A stretch of 38,325 bases of DNA from Tricholomella constricta (Eukaryota > Basidiomycota > Agaricomycetes > Agaricales > Lyophyllaceae). Of this stretch, positions 1 to 10,100 are shown in pieces (within the stretch, counting starts at the first letter, position 1; each line of letters opens with the position of its first letter). The notes below the pieces were generated by a model. It was not told where the DNA came from and ran no database searches. It saw only the letters and a program-made list of their open reading frames with translations. The position numbers were made by a program, and so were the translations under genes. Location: positions 1 through 38,325 of the forward strand of contig JAACJP010000156.1 of NCBI GenBank assembly GCA_013368375.1. Direction: 5' to 3'.

Positions 1-3000
1 GAGATCCGACGCGGTCATCGACTCTGTACAGGGAATGAAGTGCGCTGCACGCGTTAGACGATCACAAACAACGAGAATTGAATCGTAAGAATGAGAATTA
101 GGAAGCTTAACAATAAAATCCATAGAAATTGATTTCCATGGGCGTTCAGGGATGTCGAGCGGTTGTAGAAGACCATAGGGCTTGTGGCGAGGGATCTTGA
201 TACGATTACACGTATCGCACGCTGAGACGTAGCGGCGGACATACGTATAGATTCCCGGCCAAGAGTAGTCGCGTAGAATATTCTTGACGGTCAGAGTACG
301 TCCAGGATGACCACCAAGTACACAATCATGGCGAGTATAGAGTATCTCGGCACGAAGGGACTTTGGTACGAAGACGCGACCGTTGTGGAATACCATGTCG
401 TCTTGGGCCGTGAATTCTGTAGATCCATGAAGAAGTGCTTCTCGCCACTCGGAGTCTTCTTGGAACGCTGTTCGAAAACGCTTGAGGAGTTCAGAATTGT
501 CGATGGCGAGTGTTGTAAAGGCAGAAATTGAAGGCGAAGTAGACGAATCTGTTTCGGAAGAAGGAAAAATGCGTTTAGTGTGCGATGAAGTAAGAATTGT
601 CTTTCGTTGAGCCTCCAGGACGTCATCCCCTTTTTGAGGTAGGAAATCGGGGCGCCTAGATGGCGAGTCGGCGACGTTCTGAGTACCTGGGGCCCAATCG
701 AGACAGAAATCGAACTCGGAAAGAAACATAGACCACCGAGCTTGGCGGCGATTAAGTAAACGAGAAGACATAAAATACTCAAGATTTTTGTGGTCGCAAA
801 CCACCGAAATGGGGACGGAGGTACCCATCAGCCAAGGACGCATATCGCGAAATGAATCGACGATAGCAAGGAGTTCCTTGTCGTGGATGTCGTAATTAAT
901 TTCGGCGGGCGAGAGTTTTCGAGAGTAGTAGGCGACGGGGTGAAGTCGATTACTCTCGTCGGGTTGCTGGAGAATACCTGAAAGAGCGAAATCTGAAGCA
1001 TCAGTAGCAAGAGTAGAGGGTTTGGAGGGGTCGAAATGGCGCAAAACAGGGTACGAAGTAAAAGCGCGCTTAAGTTGTTCGAAAGACGAACGCGCGGAAT
1101 CTGTGAAGTTGAAAGGAATATTTTTGTGAGTTAACTTGTTCAAAGGAAGGGCAATTTTGGCGTAGTGATCCACGAAACGTCTGTAAAAATTAGTAAAACC
1201 AAGGAAAGATTGAATATCACGACGGTTTCGAGGAGTAGGCCATTCGGCAATGGTAGCGAGCTTTTTGGGATTCATCTTGATACCGTCAGCTCCGATGAGG
1301 AAGCCTAGGTATTCGACCTCGGTCTTGTCAAACTCGCACTTCTTCGCGTTAGCAAAAAGACGAGCTTGTCGAAGTCGATCCAAAACCAATTTGACTTGAT
1401 GATCGTGTTCTTCTTGGTTTCGAGAGAATATCAGAATATCGTCGAGATAAACGACGCAGAAGACGCCGATATAGTCCCGGAGAGTGTCCTGAATAAAAGC
1501 CTGAAAAGTCGCTGGAGCGTTAGTCAAACCAAATGGCATAACCAAATATTCATAGAGTCCTAGTGGTGTCCGAAAAGCGGTTTTCCATTCATCTCCTTCT
1601 CGAATGCGAACTAGATTGAATGCGTTCTTCAGGTCAATGACCGTGAAGAGTTTACATCCTTGCGTCCGATCCAAGAGATCATCGACGTGGGGGAGAGGAT
1701 ACCGGTTCTTCTTCGTAATCGCGTTAAGACCACGATAGTCCACGCAAAGACGTAAATCGCCGGTTTTTCGTCGAATAAAGAGGATTGGCGAGGCGGCAGA
1801 GGAAGTCGAGCGCCTAATAAACCCTTTCTTGAGATAATCATCGAGGTATTCGGAAAGGTACTTTTGCTCTTCCTGATTCAGTCGATAAATCGAGCCGAAC
1901 GGAGGCGTTTTCCCTTCGTCGAGTTCGATAGATATATCGTAGGGTCGATGGGGCGGAAGGTGATTGACTTCTGTGGGAGAAAAGACAGTGTCAGCCCACG
2001 ACATATACTTGGATGGTACGTGTTGGTATTGGTCGTTGGGTGGTGGCGCAGTCGGAACTTGGTCGTCAACTTCGTTTGAAGAGTCAGACGACGTAGCTGC
2101 GACATAGACGGGTGAACCTGTAGGGTGAAAACGGAAAAGTGAAACGGGAGCGTGTTTAGCGTATTTGAGAAAACGCTGTGGCGTGGTGACCGAAATGTTC
2201 GGCTTGGGCGTAGGCAAAGGATTATCTGTAGAGGAGCGACCGTAGCCGGTCCATTTAGCCAGAAAATTGAGATACGGTGGTGCCGAAGGCGTCTTGGGAC
2301 GTGGTGGCGGCGTAAGTGTTGGCGTAGAAGACATAGGGGCGCTAGCGAGACCGAAGCCTAGGCCAGCCGTGGTGATGGGACAAGCTTGGATGGACGTAGA
2401 CATAGAACTTGGAGGCTTAAGACCGAAGCCTTTAGCTGGAACCGTAATTGGATACGTAGGTGTGAGATTGCAACAGTCGAGCGAAAGGTCAGGATTCGAC
2501 CAATCGATTCGAGGGTTGTGGCGACGAAGCCAATCGAGACCTAGAATTACAGGGAATGGGACAGCGACAACACCTAATGCGATGCACTCGGAGTGTTTAT
2601 CCACGGTTAGTTGCGTAACAACATCAGAAGAGACAAGTCCAGAGGCGATAGGACGATTGTCCACCGCTATTATCGGTACAGGTATGTCTTTAACGCGTCG
2701 CGGCAAGGAATGTCGCTTCGCAAAGACGTCCGAAATACATGATGCCGAAGCACCAGAGTCAACGAGAGCGAAAGTCTTGACAGACTTATGGTTCGGAAAA
2801 TGAAGAGAAACAGAAATAAAGAAATGGTCGGGCGAAGAAATGTTCGTATCAGGAGGAAAATTATACCGAGGAGCATGGAATGACGAAACACGTGTCCATT
2901 TCCCGTTATCGAGCCGAGAAGAGTGGACGACGGGCTCCGGAGTGGTCAGATGGGTCCTAGCATCATTATCCGGTAGCCCTTGGACCTCGTGAGGGGAACC

Positions 3001-3015
3001 GGTTAGGCTTTTCCC
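1..3015 (-). CDS. pol: pol of element 1 (protease, RT, RNase H, start of integrase), runs off the window
   Basis: The frame is open without a stop from 3024 to base 1. In order it shows: an aspartic protease with DSGAS (2760-2746) and a later LGLDWL-type motif; reverse transcriptase with VDYRGLN, MPFGLTNAP and the catalytic YLDD at 1449-1438; RNase H with DASDF near 1002-988 and YDIHDKELLA; and an integrase zinc finger with paired His (about 324-302) and CDTC (about 215-200). The first catalytic Asp of integrase is at 120-118 (SMDFIV). The other two catalytic residues are not on this side; they occur at 38267-38265 and 38159-38157, in frame with base 1 once the ends are joined. It is expressed most likely as Gag-Pol by the -1 slip at 3015-3009. 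Confidence 0.93.
2970..3002 (-). promoter_or_regulatory. Predicted frameshift-stimulating hairpin
   Basis: Six nt after the slippery heptamer, CCGGT (3002-2998) can pair with ACCGG (2974-2970). A 2x2 internal loop follows, then CCCT pairing with AGGG, closing an 11-nt loop. Both the spacing and the position match stimulatory structures of -1 frameshift sites. The fold was judged by eye; no energy was calculated. Confidence 0.5.
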
Positions 3016-4162
3016 GACTTGGGATCAGCCTTGGACGCAGACTTCGCTTGTCTGGCCCTCATGTCGCGTTTGGCACGCTCGGACATATTTGGACAGTCAT
3101 TAATAGAGTGCGCACCTTGACCACAATAAAAGCAGAGGTTATTAGCGCGACGGCGCTCACGTTCAGTGGGGTTAACCTTTCCACGACGCAAACTGTCGAC
3201 TTCCATTGGTACGACGTCCGAAGACGACGAAGACGACGAAGCGTGCGGAGCCTGGTGAGGAGGTGCCGGAGGATGGCGTGGCTGAGTTGAAGTTGTCGAA
3301 CTGGATGATTTGCCACGATGTTCCTTGAGTTCCGTTTGACGACGATGAATCCTATTGTCGATAGAGATGATAGTCTTCACGTAATCGTCGAAAGTCTTGG
3401 GACGAGGGAGGATGACCATGGCGTCCTTGACCGATTCTTTGAGTCCAGGATAGAAATTGTCGATCTTGGAATCTTCGTCGAAGTTGAGATCGGCAATGAT
3501 TTCGCGGTAGCGAGACGCATAGTTGGCAGCAGAACCAGGTTCTTGTTTGAGCTTCCGGACCTTGGCGAGGGCGGTAGCATGTTTATCTGTATCATCGAAG
3601 TGCTCCACGAACGCTTGGTAAAATCCACGAAAATCGTGGAAGAGTTCGGGGCGCGTCTTCTCGATACTAGCGTACCACGATGCCGGGGATCCGTCCTTGA
3701 GATAGAAGCTGAAGTAGAGAACCTTGTCGTAGTCCGTAGGGAGCGAACGACGTTGAAGGTGGAGGGCGTTATTGATTTCGCGAAGGAAAGAACTCAGCTG
3801 TGCGACAGTACCATCGTACATGCGCGGCTCTCGAACCCGTTCGGAACGCCTGAACCCTCAGCGCCTTGAACCGGGGCCGTAGGTACTTGAGGAGGAGCTG
3901 AAACGTCGGAAGATAGGGGCGGCATAGAGCTGGTGAAAGAAGCAGGAGTGTGGTTGGAGTTTTGTTGGTTCTTGAGTTCTCTGATAGCGTCGAGGATGGC
4001 CGAGTTGTCTGACTTGCGCTGAGCTGTATCCTCGGACACAGACTTGCCAACAGCGTGGACGATTCGCCAGAGTTCCTGTACACCCACGCCAGGAGGGGGT
4101 GTCTCAGGTATGATGATGGATTCGACGGGTGTCTGAGGTGGAATTTTGGCAGAGGAAGACAT
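3003..4162 (-). pseudogene. gag: gag of element 1, one frameshift
   Basis: The first frame starts at ATG 4162, 31 nt after the LTR, and reads a polar N-terminal part with a Gln/Asn/Ser-rich stretch. It goes out of frame near 3821, where a second frame (3821-3003) carries on with the retrotransposon Gag core (motifs such as ASWYAS, ASRYREII and the SIDNRIH helix). That frame ends in a Ser-rich linker and a CCHC zinc knuckle, C-X2-C-X4-H-X4-C (CFYCGQGAHSINDC), near 3135-3090, then a basic tail. The two frames fit if one base was lost around 3821-3830. That could be a real mutation or a consensus error. The product would be the structural protein of the virus-like particle. Translation from the ATG at 3821 alone would still give core and knuckle. 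Confidence 0.88.
3009..3015 (-). promoter_or_regulatory. -1 frameshift heptamer G GGA AAA
   Basis: In the gag frame the end reads TCG GGA AAA GCC TAA. GGGAAAA fits the X XXY YYZ rule in the correct zero frame, two codons before the gag stop (3005-3003). A -1 slip enters the frame that is open from here to base 1. That frame has no ATG until 2403, beyond the protease, so pol has no obvious start of its own. Confidence 0.75.
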
Positions 4163-4179
4163 AGATGCGTAGTTTTAGG

Positions 4180-4191
4180 TAGTTCAATCAA
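4180..4191 (-). promoter_or_regulatory. Self-complementary primer-binding site
   Basis: The sense sequence starting 2 nt inside the LTR is TTGATTGAACTA (4191-4180). It is the exact reverse complement of 12 nt inside the LTR (4270-4259). A tRNA-primed site would normally start with TGG next to the LTR, and none is present. In Tf1 and sushi-type chromoviruses the 5' end of the transcript folds back onto such a site and serves as the primer for minus-strand DNA. I infer the same mechanism here. Confidence 0.75.
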
Positions 4192-4193
4192 AC

Positions 4194-4339
4194 TGTTACG
4201 GTCAAGGTTGAGACAATAGACTTAGGGCGAGGGACGAAGCGTAGCAGCTATGAATGTGTTGATTGAACTAAGGAAAAAGTGTATCGTAAAATAACGCGTA
4301 AGTAAGTAGGTGAGACATAACGTAGTAGTGACCGTGACA
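4194..4339 (-). repeat. 5' LTR of element 1 (146 bp)
   Basis: A 146-bp sequence with TG...CA ends and imperfect 11-bp terminal inverted repeats (TGTTACGGTCA / TGACCGTGACA). By eye it matches 36916-37061 base for base. In the sense (minus) direction an AT-rich, TATA-like stretch lies at 4294-4285. It is followed about 20 nt later by TAGTTCAATCAA (4270-4259), which is complementary to the primer site just outside the LTR. Under the self-priming model this would be the transcript 5' end, giving a U3 of about 69 bp and R plus U5 of about 77 bp. The outer flank is ACCCA. Confidence 0.93.
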
Positions 4340-4344
4340 ACCCA
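4340..4344. repeat. Target-site duplication, right side (ACCCA)
   Basis: The five bases directly outside the 5' LTR are ACCCA. The five bases directly outside the 3' LTR at 36911-36915 are the same. Ty3/gypsy integrases typically duplicate 4-6 bp, so the pair is what one insertion event leaves. Here the two halves lie about 32.6 kb apart across host DNA and face each other only if the window ends are joined. Confidence 0.8.
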
Positions 4345-5819
4345 CCTTGACCAGAGAACATAAACTACCAGCGCATAGGCAGTAGGTAAATGTCTCTTCT
4401 GCTTCCTCTCCAGAGATGATGTCAATCCTCTTTGTCCAATGCTCCTCCTCACTCAGCATGTACCTGTTCCACACGCCAAACCTCCAGAACAAGCGCGACA
4501 TCTATGCAACTCGCCCCATGCGCCCACTCAACCCACTGCCGCCTGAGCATACCGCGGGCTCTTGGAGAAATTTGAGGAAGGGCGCATCGAGTAAGGCGGC
4601 GAACGAAGGACCCGTGGAAGCGATGAGATCCGAGAAGGAGGCATGGAGTGAGGCGACGAGGACTGAGTGGGTGGGACCTGGACAAAGGATAAGCTGGGTC
4701 CGGGAGAAGAACAGGCGTGGGACGAGTGCCCAGAGGGATTCGACCAAAATTTCTGCAGAATGCAAGGGCAATGACCACGGTGAAAGCGATCCTGATCGCT
4801 AACCCTCTTCATAATCCCCGACCTTCACGCAAGACAGTAGAAGCGAGTGCACGTCATCGACCGCCGCCCTTCGCCCAATCGATATGTTCCATCGCATGCA
4901 TCGGGCGACTGCTGGACGAACAACGACGAGAATTAAGGGGCGTATATCGGACGAGGGTGGGGGATGTACGAGCATATGTCCAGCACAGGCAATCAGAGAA
5001 GTTTGCATGCAGAAACCCAGGAGGATTCGAGGCGCTGCTGATCTTACGGAGGCGGCGACCTTGCAAATGAGAAGCGCGATTTGGATGTGGCAAAGGAGCG
5101 GCAGGTGAAACTGGACAAGCATCATGATTCGTAAAATAAGGATGTTCGATCTTACGGTCCTCCAGCGATTCATCAATCTCCGTCTTCATCCTGGTATAGG
5201 AAGCGGAAAAGGTTCAGTATACAGGGGGATGAGATGAAGGCAAGGGCAGTGCTCACGACAACCTCTCTATACTTTCCCTCAGCACCGACAGACCGCCTCT
5301 CCTGCTTGTCCAGTAAATTTTTGCCGTGTTCGTAATGTGTCAGGCTATACGTGTTGCCTCCAGTACCGACACATCGTCAGACAGAGCCATGTTGGGCGGA
5401 GTGGCTTCTGGCTCAAGAATAACAATGCTCGCCTCTTCGACTTCTGCTTTGGTGGCCAGGCTCGCTCACTCGTCCAGGTCAAGCTGCGAATTCTCGATTT
5501 GCTGTCGCCGGCGCTGGCATCGTGGGCTCCTGCGGCAGCCTTTCCTCCTCTACACACCCTTCTCTCTCGTCGTGGCCATCCCCTTCAAACGATGCGCCCG
5601 GAACACCCACATCGACGCCGTTGTCGGCCCCGTGCAGCACGTCAAGATCCTCCCTTCATCGTCCACCATAAGACGCCTTTTCTTCCTATCTCGTGGTGAA
5701 CGATCGACACCACACTCTCCCCAGCCCACCTTTGACATACTCCTCACCTCAAGTCCTCGGAACCCGGCATACTTGTCACCACCACCGTTGGACTGACTAT
5801 CGTTTCGTGCTCTCGTCGA
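4345..5819. other. Anonymous region, no recognisable gene
   Basis: Open frames on both strands are short, and the longer ones (for example minus 5189-4854 and 5176-4799) overlap each other with Arg/Ser/Pro-rich or Cys-rich content that matches no family I know. A plus-strand frame around 5540-5690 might be a very decayed upstream part of the HECT-like relic that follows, but I cannot support this. Sequence 4345-4500 is the natural continuation of the DNA ending at 36910 if the element 1 insertion is removed. Confidence 0.4.
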
Positions 5820-6560
5820 TGTCCTTTGGTTTCGTTCGAAGCTACAAGCGACCGTTCTTACCAGACTACGGCCTCAATTGTTATTGCTTTATTGCTCGCA
5901 TGCTAGGAAAGGCGATGTACAAGGGCATCCTCATTGATGTCGCATTTGCCGTATTCTTCCTTGCCCAGGTACGATCCTCTCTCATTTTCTGTTCTCATCC
6001 CAAAGTCTGATTGGTCAATTGTAGAGTCAATTGTAGTGGATCTCATTCCGAACGTGAGCAACATCGCCATGACGCGAGAAAATCGGCTGCAGTACATACA
6101 GTTTGTGTCGCTTATCTCCCGACAAAGCAGATGAAACTTCAGAGCAAGGTGTTCCTTGTGGGCTTGTTGAAGATGATCGGTTTTAAGTGGATAAGGTGCG
6201 ATCAGCATGCTCACCCAGCGACTGACCATTGACGTATTTTTTAGTCGAGGAGTTCTGCAAGCAAGGATTTCGAATCCTTCTTGGCGAGGTCAACGTGCCA
6301 TCAATTCTGACGATCTCAGGAAGCATACGGACGACGGCGGCCTGTATGACAATAAGAGGAGACAATCATCGCATTCTGGAACGTGTGTTCTCGTCCCCGT
6401 TGCTCTGTGTTTTATCTGGCCTTTGCTGATCTGAATTATTCCCAACAGGTTGTCAACGCCTTTGTTCAAGAGCAGCGCATGTCTAACGCTGCTTCATGTA
6501 ATTCACAGCTTTCCTGTGGAGGTCCACGCTCACGGCGTATTCATGTGCCTTACCATCTTG
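5820..6560 (+). pseudogene. Decayed HECT-type E3 ubiquitin ligase fragment (UBE3C/Hul5-like)
   Basis: Pieces of a HECT domain occur in order but in different frames. RMLGKAMYKGILIDVAF at about 5899-5949 matches the conserved N-lobe motif. LIPNVSNIAMTRENRLQYI at about 6041-6097 matches the 'LIP..N..VT.ENR..YI' motif. LQSKVFLVGLLKMI follows, then a DDLRKHTDDGGLYD segment (about 6309-6350) and VVNAFVQEQR (about 6449-6478), which match the C-lobe approach. Intron-like borders include a GT after 5968 and an AG before 6449. About 45 residues between the first two motifs are missing. The segment where the catalytic Cys (normally in TSCSRPPLLGF) should be is no longer conserved. HECT enzymes accept ubiquitin on that Cys and pass it to a substrate, so this copy should be inactive. 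Confidence 0.72.
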
Positions 6561-6840
6561 TTGTACATCTTCTTACCTATTCGCAGCGTGACTGCTGATT
6601 CAATCACCAACGCAAGACGTCAAAACCGCAATGTGGTGGACTGAAGGAGGTACACTGTTAAATGACAATTACGTCTGAGCCACTCGAGAAAATAATGAAT
6701 TCCCAATTTGAATGCAACTAGTTCCTCCAAGGTTGCGACCACACAGGGCAGAGACATGACGCCTATGGCATTACTCAGGTTGCAGGAGGCGCAAGGACTT
6801 CTGCTAAGGCTGAGCATGGTATATCAAAGCCTTCCGCTGT
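6561..6840. other. Spacer, nothing recognised
   Basis: A short stretch between the HECT relic and the start of repeat block A. Only short frames in unrelated phases are visible. Confidence 0.4.
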
Positions 6841-7317
6841 CCTACAAGGGAAGCTTGCCAGGCTGAAAGTACTTCGGATGAAGGGGAAAGGGTGCAGGGA
6901 AAATTCCGGTTCTTTAAGCTTTAATGTTGAATGTAAATAAGAGAGAATTAAACCACGACCGTAAAAACCTTGGGAGTATGGAGACTTTGAGACGATATAT
7001 ACAGCCTTATGACAGTTGCTTCGCGTTCACACAGACAGACAAAGATCTCGCAGAACCAGTTCTGCTACTGCGAGCCCGAAGCCCCGAAGCCCCACTGCTC
7101 ACAGCAAGAAGCATCCTTACAGTGGAGCGGCTGAGCCCAAAGCCCCGAGCGCCCAAAGCCCGAAGCCCCAATCACGTGCTGGAAGCCCAAATCATGTGCT
7201 CAAAGCCCCGAAGCCCCGTAGACAGGAGACCATGCCCGAAGCCCCAGCCCAAGCCTGTAACCCGAGCCCATGCTTTGTGAATGCGATCCCGGGTCAATTT
7301 GCTTGCAGGAATAGGCA

Positions 7318-7735
7318 CACCCTCACTGAGGGTGCCCTGCACATCGTTCTGTCTACTGTTCTCTGCACCTTTGGGAATGTGTCTAAATTGCGGGCATGGG
7401 CGCACCCTCACTGAGGGTGCCATGCACACATGTCCAAATACAATGCAAATTGCGGGCATGGGTATACCCTCAATTGAGGGTGCCATGGACATTATTCGAT
7501 TTACCATTCTTTGCACGTTTGGGAACATGTCCAAATTGCGGGCATAGGTGCACCCTCACTGAGGGTGCCGTGTACACATGTCCAAATCAAACGCAAATTG
7601 CGGGCACCAGTGCACCCTCACTGAGGGTGCCATGTATGTCATTCCAGCTGATGTTCTCTGCGTGTTTGGTAACATGTCCAAATTGCGGGCATGAATGCAC
7701 CCTCACTGAGGGTGCCATGCACATATGCTCAAAAC
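7318..7735. repeat. Palindromic higher-order tandem array, copy A
   Basis: Six copies of the near-perfect palindrome CACCCTCACTGAGGGTG start at 7318, 7403, 7465, 7551, 7613 and 7698. Spacings alternate 85, 62, 86, 62 and 85 bp, so the true unit is a dimer of 147-148 bp. The spacers share the ending 'AAATTGCGGGCATGGG'; the long one adds a 'GTTCTGTCTACCATTCT' segment. The third copy has AATT in place of the CACT centre. Confidence 0.88.
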
Positions 7736-8489
7736 AAATTTCTTTAGGCAGACGCAACAACGACTTTCACTGCAATTGACGTAGCCAATGAGCGACAGGT
7801 CAAGGAGGTGCATACTTCTTTTGTTGTGATTCCAATGGACGGTTAGTTTGCTTGCGGGCCTGGGTGGACATTGTTGGGCGCACGTGCGCTAATCGCAATG
7901 ATGCACACCAGTACGTACGACTAGCGGCATGCTTTGATGAGACGTTTTGGGGAGACATCTGAGTGATGCATTCTAGCAATGCAATAACCGATGAGTGACG
8001 GGTGAAAGCCATTGAAGTCGAGCTCTGTGGTGCGTACTTGTTTTGTTGTGATCCTGACAGTAAGTTTGCTTGCGTGAACGTTGTTGTGCATGTGTGTGCT
8101 GATCGCAACGGTTGGCATTCCTTTGAAGCTCAAGAGAAAAAACGCACGGCTACATATGCTGTTGGGGATTGTTGATGCTTGGTTGTCACTGATAGACCTT
8201 TCGAATCGTCTGGCTGATGCTTTCAGGAACATGACCTGCGACTGAACATGGTGCGTGGGAGGCGACTGGCATACGTGACGCATGGCGTACCCAGCGAGTG
8301 GCGTACCCGGCGACTGGTTAGAGGTTTGAGTTAGAGCTTCGGGTGCCTCGGTTAGAGTTTTGGGTTGGGAACGTTTCTGCTCGTGTCTCGGTTAAGGTTC
8401 GGAAACATGTTCTGCTCTGAAAAGATGGAGCGAGATGCAAGTCAAATCAAATGCACCGCACACAATTAATTCCTCCCGACAATGCAAAT

Positions 8490-9330
8490 CCAATGCCAGC
8501 GAGGCAACATAAAATCTGACGGGCAATTTGCGTCAACGTATTCTGAGCAAGTACAATAAATTACACAACTTATTATGCCAGCAAGGCAACGTAAAATCTG
8601 ATGTGCAATACGGGCAGTTTGCGTGAGCGCTAGTATTCTCAGCAAGTACAGTAAATTATGTACGACTAGTCGCACGTTTTTACGAGACATTGTTTGAGTC
8701 TAGCGACACATTTGAGTAAGCCTTGGCTATACGTAACAACAACTCTCACTGCAATCGACGTAGCCAATGAGCGACAGGTCAAGGAGGTGTGTACTTCTTT
8801 TGTTATGATCCCGACGGGCAGTTGGTTTTCTTGGGAGCATGGGCACACCCTCACTGAGGGTGCCGTGCATACATGTTCAAACAAATGTAAATCAAAACAA
8901 ATGCCAGCGAGGCAATGTAAAATCTGATGTGCAGTCTGTTTGTTCGATAGCAAGCCAGTATTCTGAGCGAGTATAACAGGTCGGACTAGCTACGTACGAC
9001 TAGCGGCAGTATAATAGATCAGACTAGCTACGTACAGAAGTTTGCTTGCAGCGAGATGCGAGTCAAATCAAAGACACTGCACATGATTGTTCCTGACACC
9101 AGCGAGGCAACGTAGAAGCTGATGCGCAACACGGGCAATTTGCGTGAACGCTAGTATTCTCAGCAAGTACAATAAATTAAATTACGTACCACTAGCGGGA
9201 CAATTTTATGATGTTCCTGACGACGCAAATCCAACGCTAGCGAGGCAATGTAGAATCTGACGGGCAGTCTGCTTTGCGTAAAAGAGAGTATTCTCAGCAA
9301 GGACAATAAATTATGTACGACTAGTGGCAC
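8490..9330. repeat. Diverged tandem units with 'GCCAGCGAGGCAACGTAAAATC' core, copy A
   Basis: Units near 8495, 8577, 8905, 9099 and 9237 share a core close to GCCAGCGAGGCAACGTAAAA. This is followed by a TTTGCGT..ACGCTAGTATTCT segment, GCAAGTACAATAAATTA and a GTACGACTAGT end. Spacing is irregular, from 82 bp to over 300 bp. The same units occur at 27917-28830. Confidence 0.75.
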
Positions 9331-9638
9331 GTTTTGATGGGGTGTCGTTTGAGTGATACTAACGAGAGCGAGGAAGGGTGTAGGGATATCTTTGGGCATA
9401 CGCAACGACGACTTTCACTGCAATTGACGTAGCCGATGAGCGACAGGTCAATACGTTCTAGCAACACAATAACCGATGAGTGACGGGTGAAAGCCATTGA
9501 AGTCGAGCTCTGTGGTGCGTACTTGTTTTGTTGTGATCCTGACGGTAAGTTTGCTTGCGTGAACGTTGTTGTGCATGTGTGTGCTGATCGCAACGGTTGG
9601 CATTCCTTTGAAGCTCAAGAGAAAAAACGCACGGCTAC

Positions 9639-9984
9639 TGTTAGGACCTGTGTAGCACGCCGGTTACAGAGTTATTCTGGAACCACCGAAGCGGACAGGC
9701 CTGACGTCCGTCAAAGAAGACGGCCTACGAAGGAGTATTCGGAGGTCGTGAGCGTTGACGGAGGTGTTCACCGGGGCTGATTCGAACGAACGAGCTCAAG
9801 TGATACGGGTGTGAAGCCAAATAGATTGAGAGAGAGAGAGAGAAACGAGAACGAGAATCGAGAACTAGTCTTAACAATAGGTAATATCGAGGTAAGGAGT
9901 CTGAAAAGAAGTGGTGCCATCATATATACGGTGGGCGTGCGTGGGAAAGCGTAAGTGATTGCGAGTTTAGGGGCGGTCGTGACA
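9639..9984 (-). repeat. 3' LTR of element 2 (346 bp)
   Basis: TG...CA ends (TGTTAGGACC ... GGTCGTGACA), bounded inside by a polypurine tract and outside by repeat A sequence ending GGCTAC. It contains an (AG)n microsatellite near 9829-9843 and, in sense orientation, a TATA motif (minus strand TATATA, 9928-9922) that would serve U3. The inner end resembles that of element 1 (GTGACATTA), so the two elements are related but not the same family. No second LTR of this type is seen in the window. Confidence 0.85.
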
Positions 9985-9996
9985 TTACCCCCTTCT
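9985..9996 (-). promoter_or_regulatory. Polypurine tract of element 2
   Basis: The sense sequence AGAAGGGGGTAA lies directly against the 3' LTR, the position where plus-strand DNA synthesis is primed in LTR retrotransposons. Element 1 has AAAAGGGGGATAA in the same place. Confidence 0.8.
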
Positions 9997-10083
9997 CAAG
10001 CGTCGAGCCACTGAGACGCAGAAAAAGAAATGTTCGAATACGGGGAGTGTGGCGGTTATTCTCCTTTCTGGGTCGCGCGCGGT

Positions 10084-10100
10084 CACGTGAGGGGCACGTG
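10084..10100 (+). promoter_or_regulatory. Pair of CACGTG boxes upstream of the antisense gene
   Basis: CACGTG occurs at 10084-10089 (inside the 8-bp palindrome TCACGTGA) and again at 10095-10100. The starts are 11 bp apart, one helical turn, about 110-120 bp before the ATG at 10207. Such E-boxes are bound by bHLH factors (Cbf1/USF type). Promoter function is inferred from position only. Confidence 0.4.

Larger units (their letters stand above)
1..4339 (-). mobile_element. Ty3/gypsy chromovirus (element 1), 5' LTR to integrase; continues at 38325
   Basis: Read on the minus strand, the order is LTR (4339-4194), primer site, gag, protease, reverse transcriptase, RNase H, integrase zinc finger and the first integrase Asp; the frame runs off base 1. 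The remaining part, with the other two catalytic integrase residues, the chromodomain, the polypurine tract and the 3' LTR, is at 38325-36916. Joined through the window ends the element would be 5,749 bp, a normal chromovirus size. Gag and pol are separate overlapping frames linked by a -1 slippery site. One frameshift is seen in gag on this side, and the ~3 kb of pol shows no in-frame stop. The apparently identical LTRs point to recent insertion. Confidence 0.93.
6841..9638. repeat. Repeat block A, first half (paralogous to 26805-29097)
   Basis: The block begins with a segment starting TACAAGGGAAGC, shared with 26807, followed by a stretch of degenerate Pro/Ser-coding 'GAAGCCC' repeats (about 7070-7270). 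Then come the palindrome array (7318-7735), a diverged middle part, and an array of ~85-100-bp units. A ~180-bp piece (7972-8150) is repeated almost exactly at 9460-9638. The block is interrupted at 9638/9639 by element 2 and resumes at about 16550. I see no intact gene in it. Short readable frames such as LCGAYLFCCDPDGKFAC occur in three copies but are broken around. Confidence 0.8.

Noticed and set aside
3318..3869. 183-residue plus-strand frame
   Set aside because: It lies antisense to the gag core, which has clear Gag and CCHC features; it is a shadow frame.
4194..4339. Two separate partial copies of element 1 rather than one split element
   Set aside because: Possible, but it would need identical LTRs, the same outer 5-mer and window ends falling on adjacent codons by chance. 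Kept as the alternative in the first finding.
7070..7270. Pro-rich 'SPKPRSP' protein
   Set aside because: The text comes from short GAAGCCC-type DNA repeats, in all frames and in both repeat blocks; no gene structure.
7318..7735. CRISPR-like repeat-spacer look
   Set aside because: The spacers are themselves repeated in two classes, the setting is eukaryotic, and no cas genes are present; it is a higher-order tandem repeat.
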